From assembly GCA_026399095.1 (NCBI GenBank), contig JAPLRP010000032.1, positions 1 to 51,525 on the forward strand: 51,525 bases of DNA, in the 5' to 3' direction. Shown here in pieces: positions 45,922 to 51,525 of the stretch. This DNA is from Methylococcales bacterium. GTDB taxonomy: Bacteria > Pseudomonadota > Gammaproteobacteria > Methylococcales > Methylomonadaceae. The first letter of the stretch is position 1, and every line of letters begins with the position of its first letter. The position numbers and the translations under genes were made by a program. The notes under the pieces were generated by a model that was not told where the DNA came from, ran no database searches, and saw nothing but the letters and a program-made list of their open reading frames with translations.

Positions 45922-47326
45922 TTTTTTCTGCTGACTTGCCGACAGTAATGGTTTGTAGTAATTGTGGATTAACACGACGTTTAAAAGCATCTGTTATTGA
46001 TGCAACCGTTACTTGCTCAACTTTTTGTTGAAAAGTATCCAGATAATCCAATGGCATTTCATAATAACCAATCATCGCAACATAATTAGCGAGTTTTTTG
46101 TTGGTATCAAAACGCATGGCAAAACCACCCGTGATATTTTTCTTTGCCGCCGTCAGTTCTGCTTCAGTCGGCCCTTTACTAATAAAGTCCGCCAAAGTTT
46201 GATTTAGCACCTGCAAAGCTTGCGGAGTTTGATCGTTTCGGGTTTGTAAGCTAATCAAAAAAGGGCCGGGCTTCAACATCGGGATAAAATTACTGGAGGC
46301 ACTGTAAGCCAAGCCACGCTTCTCACGAACTTCATCAAAAAGCTTGGAAACCAAACCACTACCACCCAAAATATGATTACCCACATAAAGATTAAAATAA
46401 TCCGGATCTTTGCGATAACTCCCAGGCAATCCCACTAAAACATGCGTTTGAGATGATGGAAACTCAATGTGCTGTTCTGACGCTTTAACGGGCATTGCAA
46501 CATCAGGCAAACTGCCTGGTTTTTTGCCCACAGGCAATCCGGACAACAGTTTTTCTGCGGTTTGCTCGGCCTGCTGTTTGGATAAATCACCCACAATGAC
46601 AACGATCGCATTATCAGCAACATAAAACTTCTGATAAAAATGACGTAAATCAGCCACTTTAAGACCGGCCACTGTTTTAAGAACACCAGACTCAGGATGC
46701 GCGTAGGGATGCTTCCCATAAAGCGCATTATAAAAAGCAATACTAGCCAAAGCAGCGGGCGATTCTTCCCGTTGTTTTAAGCCTGCCAACGTTCTATTTT
46801 TTTCACGTTTAAAGTCAGCTTCATTAAAAACAGGCTTAGTCAAAATAACTTGCATGGTTTCAAGCGCTTTATCAAACAAAGGTTTATCTGTTAAGGTGCG
46901 TAAGGATAAAGTCGCCATATCGATAGAACTGCTGACACCAAATTGCGCACCAACATTTTCGAAGCGCTGTGCAATTTCATCGGCATTCCATTTCCCTGCT
47001 CCGGTATCCAGTAAACCAGCCGTTAAGGCAGCCAAGCCAAACTGTTGACCATCATTGGCACTTCCGGCATCAAAAACAACTTGAATATCCACCATAGGTA
47101 AACCTTCAGTATGTACGTAATAAACCCGACTACCTTGTGGGGTTTGCCAATGCTCAATTTTTGCTGCGGCCGTCGCATACTGGCTAAAAGCCAACAAAAT
47201 AAAACCCAAGCAAAAAAACGAGCAGGACTTAGCGGGTGATTTTTTAATGGTGCTATTTTTAAAGGTACTAAATTGGGTTACGCTATCGCTAACCCAAGCT
47301 AGAGGGCTTAAGAGATTGATATGCAT
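45911..47326 (-). CDS. M16-family peptidase-like subunit without zinc motif
   Basis: The 471-residue protein has an N-terminal hydrophobic region (about residues 33-53) likely to be a late signal peptide, then two M16 (insulinase-type) halves. The position where M16 proteases have HxxEH reads QFGLAALTAGLLD, so the zinc site is absent. Conserved parts include KREKNRTLAGLKQREESPAALA, GDLSKQQAEQTAEK and DEVREKRGLAYS, the last marking the C-terminal half. It is encoded directly after an active M16 gene, the common pairing of catalytic and non-catalytic subunits that form a heterodimer. Location is probably periplasmic. Start choice is moderately sure. Confidence 0.9.
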   Translation of the reverse strand: MHINLLSPLAWVSDSVTQFSTFKNSTIKKSPAKSCSFFCLGFILLAFSQYATAAAKIEHWQTPQGSRVYYVHTEGLPMVDIQVVFDAGSANDGQQFGLAALTAGLLDTGAGKWNADEIAQRFENVGAQFGVSSSIDMATLSLRTLTDKPLFDKALETMQVILTKPVFNEADFKREKNRTLAGLKQREESPAALASIAFYNALYGKHPYAHPESGVLKTVAGLKVADLRHFYQKFYVADNAIVVIVGDLSKQQAEQTAEKLLSGLPVGKKPGSLPDVAMPVKASEQHIEFPSSQTHVLVGLPGSYRKDPDYFNLYVGNHILGGSGLVSKLFDEVREKRGLAYSASSNFIPMLKPGPFLISLQTRNDQTPQALQVLNQTLADFISKGPTEAELTAAKKNITGGFAMRFDTNKKLANYVAMIGYYEMPLDYLDTFQQKVEQVTVASITDAFKRRVNPQLLQTITVGKSAEKSVK

Positions 47327-48679
47327 TTATTTGGCTCCCTTTGTTTCAGCCGAAGAATTAATAGTTTGAGGTTCCAGATAAGCAATACTTAAATGATCTT
47401 CAACCAAATATTTTTGCGCTACCTCTCGCACTTGTTCAGCAGTGACCTTGTTAATGTTAGCAACATAGTCATTCGCTTTTTGCCAACCAAGACCGACAGT
47501 TTCCAGCGTTCCTATTTCCATAGCCTGATAAAAACCGGAGTCTTTTTGAAAAATATCACTGGCCAGTACCTGCGCTTTAATACGCTGTAATTCTTCCTTG
47601 CTAATTAACGTTTGTTGCAGTTTTTTAATCTCGTTTTTTAAAGCAGCTTCCAACTCAATAACGGTTTTTCCTTCAGCGGGTGTCGCCTCAAGCTCAAACA
47701 TATCCGACATTCTTGAAATCAAGCCATAGCCCGCTGAGGCAGCTACCGCTATTTGTTTGCCTCGCACTAAATCCGAACTCAACCGGGCACTACTTCCACC
47801 ATCCAAAACGCCAGCCAATACTTCCAGTGCATAAGCATCCGCTTCATTGGTTGCCGTTTTTAGTACCGGCACTTTATAACCCATTAAAATAGACGGCAAT
47901 TTGGCAGGCACCTTAACCGTCATTTTACGAACACCCAATTGCTCAATTTCAGCTTGGGGTTTTAATGGCTTAATATCACTGGGTTTAAGTGCACCAAAAT
48001 ATTTTTCTGCCAACTCAAAAACCGCATTTGGCTGCACATCACCGACCACAACCAACGTCGCATTATTAGGTGCATACCAACGTTGATACCACGCTTGCAA
48101 ATCTTCAACAGTATAATTCGCAATATCTGATGGCCAACCAATGACGGGGTGTTTATACGGGCTATTAGAATAAGCAACCGACATAAACTGTTCTTGCATT
48201 TTAGCTTGTGGATTATCATCCGTACGCATTCTGCGTTCTTCGGTCACTACTTGCAGTTCTTTTTTTAATTCATCAGGTAATAAATGCAAATTACGCATTC
48301 TATCGGCTTCCAGTTCAAAGCTCACTGCCAGTCTTGAAGCCTCCATAGTTTGAAAATAAGCAGTATAATCCTGACCGGTGAAAGCATTTTCTTCTCCACC
48401 ATTTTCAGCAACAATCCTTGAAAACTCACCGGCAGGATGCTTATCGGTCCCCTTAAACATCATATGTTCGAGCATATGTGAAATTCCGGTAATACCACCT
48501 GGTTCATAACTTGAACCTACTTTATACCAGACTTGAGATACTGCAATCGGTGATCGGTGATCTTCTTTTACCAGAACTTTTAGACCGTTTGACAATGTAT
48601 GTTCAAATACTTTTGTTTCAGCACTGGTGCTAAATACAGGCAAGCACAATAAGACTGTGCAGAGTAATCGATTATTCAT
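47327..48679 (-). CDS. M16-family zinc peptidase
   Basis: The 450-residue protein has a signal peptide (MNNRLLCTVLLCLPVFSTSA) and an intact inverted zinc motif HMLEH (His68, Glu71, His72) in GITGISHMLEHMMFKGT. The third ligand is expected in the ELQVVTEERRMR stretch. The C-terminal half has the matching fold with VRGKQIAVAASAGY. It should be a periplasmic metallopeptidase acting with the inactive M16 partner whose ATG follows this stop directly. Substrate is unknown; similar pairs are often encoded beside rsmD and ftsY in Gammaproteobacteria. Confidence 0.94.
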   Translation of the reverse strand: MNNRLLCTVLLCLPVFSTSAETKVFEHTLSNGLKVLVKEDHRSPIAVSQVWYKVGSSYEPGGITGISHMLEHMMFKGTDKHPAGEFSRIVAENGGEENAFTGQDYTAYFQTMEASRLAVSFELEADRMRNLHLLPDELKKELQVVTEERRMRTDDNPQAKMQEQFMSVAYSNSPYKHPVIGWPSDIANYTVEDLQAWYQRWYAPNNATLVVVGDVQPNAVFELAEKYFGALKPSDIKPLKPQAEIEQLGVRKMTVKVPAKLPSILMGYKVPVLKTATNEADAYALEVLAGVLDGGSSARLSSDLVRGKQIAVAASAGYGLISRMSDMFELEATPAEGKTVIELEAALKNEIKKLQQTLISKEELQRIKAQVLASDIFQKDSGFYQAMEIGTLETVGLGWQKANDYVANINKVTAEQVREVAQKYLVEDHLSIAYLEPQTINSSAETKGAK

Positions 48680-48731
48680 AACTCCCTCTTTAATGATTGT
48701 AAGCGCGTCGGACTATTTCAATAATCAATAG

Positions 48732-48759
48732 TTCACTGTATTCTATACAATAATATAAA
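48732..48759 (+). promoter_or_regulatory. Candidate sigma-70 promoter for cyoE
   Basis: TTCACT (48732-48737) and TATAAA (48754-48759) are spaced by 16 bases, 20 bases before the cyoE start, in the divergent gap with the M16 genes. The -35 matches consensus at 4 of 6 positions and the -10 at 5 of 6. No strong Shine-Dalgarno is seen. Confidence 0.35.
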
Positions 48760-48778
48760 AGTTGGAACTTATTAAATA

Positions 48779-49666
48779 ATGCCTAGCAAAACCTCAGTGC
48801 TTTCTTGGAAAAACTACCTTACGCTTTGTAAGCCCAATGTTGTTGCAGAAATGCTTTTTACCGCAATAGTGGGTATGCTTTTAGCCGTACCTGGAATGCC
48901 CGCTATAGAACCTCTTATTTACGGTACCTTAGGCATTGCGCTGGCGGCTTCTTCTGCTGCAGCCATCAATCATTTTATTGATAGAAATGCCGACGCACAA
49001 ATGGCTCGCACCGAAAAACGTCCCTTACCGACCGGCGAATTAAACACCACCAACGTTATTATGTTCGCGGCAATATTAGGTGTTAGCGCCATGCTTATTT
49101 TGGTGCTATTGGTCAATACCTTAACTGCCATCCTCACTTTTTTATCTTTATTTGGTTACGCAATCGTGTATACGCTTTACCTCAAAAGAGCGACACCACA
49201 GAATATTGTCATCGGAGGTATTTTTGGTGCGACACCTCCGCTATTAGGTTGGTGTGCCATGACAGGCGACGTTCATCCACACGCCTTGCTCTTGGCTTTA
49301 ATTATATTTGTTTGGACACCGCCTCACTTCTGGGCCTTGGCTATAGCCAGACGTGAAGAATACGCCAAAGTAAATATTCCTATGTTACCGGTTACTCACG
49401 GCCCAGCGTTTACCCGCTTACAAATATTGCTCTATACCATCCTGTTGTTTTGCGTGACCTTACTGCCCTATTTAACGGGCATGAGTGGTTTAATTTATAT
49501 CGCTTCAGCAGTGCTTTTAGATAGTGGATTTATCTATTACGCAATCTTAATGATGCGTAAAAAGGATAACAAAACCGCCATGAAAACTTTCGTTTACTCC
49601 ATTGTTTACATAACACTTTTGTTTGCTGCCTTGTTAATTGATCATTATCTAAAATACACCTTATGA
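48779..49666 (+). CDS. cyoE: Protoheme IX farnesyltransferase (heme O synthase)
   Basis: The 295-residue UbiA-superfamily membrane enzyme adds a farnesyl group to heme b, making heme o for terminal oxidases. It has about eight to nine helices and the two Asp-rich sites: NHFIDRNADAQMARTEKRPLP in the first loop and YLKRATPQNIVIGG in the second. The length is usual for the CtaB/CyoE family. No oxidase genes are adjacent. The stop overlaps the next gene (ATGA). Confidence 0.95.
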   Translation: MPSKTSVLSWKNYLTLCKPNVVAEMLFTAIVGMLLAVPGMPAIEPLIYGTLGIALAASSAAAINHFIDRNADAQMARTEKRPLPTGELNTTNVIMFAAILGVSAMLILVLLVNTLTAILTFLSLFGYAIVYTLYLKRATPQNIVIGGIFGATPPLLGWCAMTGDVHPHALLLALIIFVWTPPHFWALAIARREEYAKVNIPMLPVTHGPAFTRLQILLYTILLFCVTLLPYLTGMSGLIYIASAVLLDSGFIYYAILMMRKKDNKTAMKTFVYSIVYITLLFAALLIDHYLKYTL

Positions 49667-50688
49667 ACTTAACCCATCATGAGCAGACGCCTCGCCCTGA
49701 ACATGCTTTCGCACCATTCATTCGTATTATTGGCAAAGGTAAAAAAGGCTCAAGGCCGCTAACTCAAGAAGAAGCCTACCAAGCCATGAAAATGATTCTG
49801 GCAAACGAAATAGAGCCCGTCCAGTTGGGGGCATTTTTAATGTTAATGCGCGTTAAAGAAGAAACGCCAGAAGAATTGGCAGGCTTTGTTTTAGCGGCCA
49901 GAGAATCATGCAATCTTGGCAAACACAACGAATTAGTTGACCTGGACTGGTCATCTTATGCCGGGAAACGTCGTCATTTACCCTGGTTTCTATTATCAGC
50001 GCTGTTATTGGCGGATAATGGCATCAATGTTTTTATGCATGGCGCTGGTGGTCATACTGCCGGCAGACTCTACACCCAAGATATGTTGAAACATCTGGGA
50101 CTAGAACCCTCAAACTCACTGGAACAAACCAGACAACAACTTAAACAGCAACATTTCAGCTATCTATCACTGGAACATTTCTGTCCAAAACTGCATGAAA
50201 TCATAGAACTTCGACCCTTGTTAGGTTTACGCTCACCCGTTCATACCTTAGTCCGTCTTATCAATCCTTTTAATGCAGAACACAGCATTCAAGGGATATT
50301 TCATCCCGGCTATCGTCCTGTACACCAACAAGCAGCGGCTTTATTAAAACAGCCCCATGCGGCAGTCTTAAAAGGAGAAGGAGGTGAAACCGAACGCAAT
50401 CCTGATATGGAATGCATGGTACAAAGCGTACATAACGGTGAATTATTTGATGAAAACTGGCCTGCTTTATTCGCCCGTCGGCACATTAAATCCGAGGAGC
50501 TTGACCCAAAACAATTAGCTTTAGTCTGGCAAGGAAGTAATGAAGACGAGTTTTCAGAAAATTCAATCATTGGTACAGCTGCCATTGCCCTTAAACTTTT
50601 AGGTAAAGCCAATAGCCAAGATGACGCTCACCAATTAGCGACTCATTACTGGTTAAATAGAAACAAGCAAAAGTTCAAGAGCGGCTAA
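49663..50688 (+). CDS. ybiB: TrpD2/YbiB-like phosphoribosyltransferase-fold protein
   Basis: The 341-residue protein has the nucleoside phosphorylase/phosphoribosyltransferase class III fold of anthranilate phosphoribosyltransferase. The N-terminal helical part contains IIGKGKKGSRPLTQEEAYQA, and the glycine-rich loop reads HGAGGHTAGRLYTQDML. Length and pattern match TrpD2/YbiB, a family reported to bind nucleic acids and not to act in tryptophan synthesis. The true TrpD motif GTGGD is replaced by HGAGG, in keeping with TrpD2. It overlaps cyoE by ATGA; no functional link is apparent. Confidence 0.87.
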   Translation: MNLTHHEQTPRPEHAFAPFIRIIGKGKKGSRPLTQEEAYQAMKMILANEIEPVQLGAFLMLMRVKEETPEELAGFVLAARESCNLGKHNELVDLDWSSYAGKRRHLPWFLLSALLLADNGINVFMHGAGGHTAGRLYTQDMLKHLGLEPSNSLEQTRQQLKQQHFSYLSLEHFCPKLHEIIELRPLLGLRSPVHTLVRLINPFNAEHSIQGIFHPGYRPVHQQAAALLKQPHAAVLKGEGGETERNPDMECMVQSVHNGELFDENWPALFARRHIKSEELDPKQLALVWQGSNEDEFSENSIIGTAAIALKLLGKANSQDDAHQLATHYWLNRNKQKFKSG

Positions 50689-50703
50689 ATAAATTTTCAT
50701 AAT

Positions 50704-51330
50704 TTACTTAGCGGCAAAACGAGGCACTCTCTTTTTAAGAGTATTTTTTTTAAGATGAACATACTCTAATCCAATCAATGTTCGGCCATCATAAATAGCA
50801 TCAACCCATATTACTTTTATTTGTCCCTCCAAACCCAATCGTTCGAATTCAAAGCGGGTAATCTCCCCGACTTTAACCGGGATTTCTTGACAAAGAAAGA
50901 TCATTAACCCTTCGGCAGAAACATTGATGGTTGTAAATTCATAATAATGACCGTTTATTAAAATCTTTCCTGGATCAGTCATGCTTTTTCGATAGACTTT
51001 TCTTTTATTCAAATTCTCATCGATATCAAAAGCGACATTTTTAAATTCCAGAGCCAGTAAAATAAACTCCTCTTCTTCTATGTCCGCCCTTACCACCTGA
51101 GCTTCACCAGCCAAGTGCATTTCAGGCAGATAGAAGTCAATCATTGTAGAAAGATGTAATTGATTAAAAACATACTTGATATCAATATCATGGCTATCAA
51201 TGTGAACAAGTAAACCACTTATGGAAATGTTTTTAACTGTTACCTTATGTTCCGCTTCGCCCATATAGATACAACCATAAGAAACCAAGCTCGTTCGCCT
51301 GGCTCTATCAACTTCTGCGTACATAAACAT
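50704..51330 (-). CDS. Tandem PilZ-domain protein
   Basis: The 208-residue protein appears to contain two PilZ-like domains. The first (about residues 5-95) has basic RARRTS and then NISISGLLVHID. The second (about 108-205) has KRKVYRK and then NVSAEGLMIFL. Each pair approximates the RxxxR...[DN]xSxxG motif that binds cyclic di-GMP. It is likely a cytoplasmic c-di-GMP receptor for motility, envelope or polysaccharide control. The first domain's arginine spacing is less canonical, so it may not bind ligand. It ends 16 bases from the convergent ybiB-like gene; a Shine-Dalgarno (AGGAGGAG) precedes the ATG. Confidence 0.82.
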   Translation of the reverse strand: MFMYAEVDRARRTSLVSYGCIYMGEAEHKVTVKNISISGLLVHIDSHDIDIKYVFNQLHLSTMIDFYLPEMHLAGEAQVVRADIEEEEFILLALEFKNVAFDIDENLNKRKVYRKSMTDPGKILINGHYYEFTTINVSAEGLMIFLCQEIPVKVGEITRFEFERLGLEGQIKVIWVDAIYDGRTLIGLEYVHLKKNTLKKRVPRFAAK

Positions 51331-51389
51331 CTCCTCCTAATTGCTTATTCGGTAATATTGTAAATCCATCTAATTATGGCAGACTTGAC

Positions 51390-51416
51390 ATCCTCACCGC
51401 CCTAAAGAGACGGTGA
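51390..51416 (-). repeat. Right-end hairpin of an IS200/IS605-type element (omega-RNA 3' end)
   Basis: TCACCGCC (51394-51401) pairs with GACGGTGA (51409-51416), one mismatch, around CTAAAGA. On the minus strand this reads as the stem just before GGATGTCAAG, a familiar right-end sequence of TnpB-bearing elements. In such elements this region also forms the 3' end of the guide (omega) RNA, with the guide itself taken from the DNA just past the end, here about 51370-51389 or a few bases lower. Confidence 0.65.
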
Positions 51417-51525
51417 TTCCTGTTTTACTAGGAGCGGTCTTGCATCGCTGCTTACCGCTGGTTCCTGCTGCTGACGGCATTACTGCACCATTCACTTCAC
51501 AGGCTAACTCCCGACTGGCTAACGC
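51394..51525 (-). CDS. tnpB: TnpB C-terminus, partial
   Basis: From the right edge the minus strand codes 43 residues to the stop at 51394-51396. It begins ALASRELACEVNGAVMPSAA and ends in a basic tail, SLGR. The ELACxVNGAVxPSAAGTS run with a short basic end is the kind of tail seen on TnpB proteins of IS200/IS605 elements. The terminal hairpin overlaps the stop, as in known elements. The catalytic part lies outside the window. No tnpA is visible on this side. Confidence 0.75.
   Translation of the reverse strand, partial: ALASRELACEVNGAVMPSAAGTSGKQRCKTAPSKTGITVSLGR

Noticed and set aside
1-51525. CRISPR arrays, tRNA and rRNA genes, prophage, toxin-antitoxin or restriction systems.
   Set aside because: Gaps between genes were read for repeats, cloverleaf-like sequence and small genes; none was found beyond the items listed.

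Overview
The window looks like chromosomal DNA of a gammaproteobacterial (type I, Methylococcales-like) methanotroph or methylotroph of moderately low G+C. Two things point there. Several housekeeping blocks have classic gammaproteobacterial gene order (lepA-lepB-DUF4845-rnc-era-recO-pdxJ; trpF-trpB-trpA-accD-folC-dedD-cvpA-purF-metZ). Between them lies a dense set of serine-cycle genes for C1 assimilation. The genus is an inference; no rRNA or tRNA gene is present to test it.

Layout. 1-360 holds the start of a tnpB gene and a decayed, divergent tnpA of an IS200/IS605-type element. 360-1034 is non-coding and AT-rich, with a cluster of DnaA-box-like 9-mers and two hairpins. 1035-3536 carries a truncated phosphoesterase-like remnant, a 47-residue membrane miniprotein, a UDP-glycosyltransferase-like gene and a PhnA-like zinc-ribbon gene. 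3863-9982 is the lepA-to-pdxJ block. 9992-12963 (minus) holds a sigma-54 activator, a TauE/SafE-like membrane protein, pyrF and a rhodanese lipoprotein. 13143-15301 holds an AEC-type permease and a CinA-like protein with a degenerate C-terminal domain.

15425-27745 is the C1 block. On the minus strand are mcl-mtkA-mtkB and mdh; on the plus strand are sga, hprA, mtdA, gck, glyA and ftfL. Together they load formate onto tetrahydrofolate (ftfL), reduce methenyl- to methylene-H4F (mtdA), add the C1 unit to glycine (glyA), turn serine into hydroxypyruvate (sga), glycerate (hprA) and 2-phosphoglycerate (gck), and turn oxaloacetate into malate (mdh), malyl-CoA (mtkAB) and glyoxylate plus acetyl-CoA (mcl). 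PEP carboxylase, enolase and methenyl-H4F cyclohydrolase (fch) are not in the window.

27858-39551 holds a double-ATPase ABC protein, the trp/accD/folC/purF/metZ block and a PfkB kinase. 39552-51330 is more mixed: a frameshifted mini-lipoprotein, a Sel1-repeat protein, a GH17-type glucan enzyme with many membrane helices, an APC permease, a class I glutamine amidotransferase, rsmD, a pair of M16 peptidases (one lacking the zinc motif), cyoE, a TrpD2/YbiB-like gene and a tandem-PilZ protein. The right edge is the 3' end of a second tnpB with its terminal hairpin. TnpB fragments at both edges suggest that the window ends were set by repeated insertion sequences, as at contig breaks.

Dispersed palindromes (a GGAGCGGCTTTAGCC type, a GGGCAAYCC type and others) sit in several intergenic gaps. 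I found no CRISPR array, tRNA or rRNA, and no new defence system. The less ordinary items are the TnpB/OMEGA remnants, the DnaA-box cluster, the serine-cycle island and several small or broken genes.
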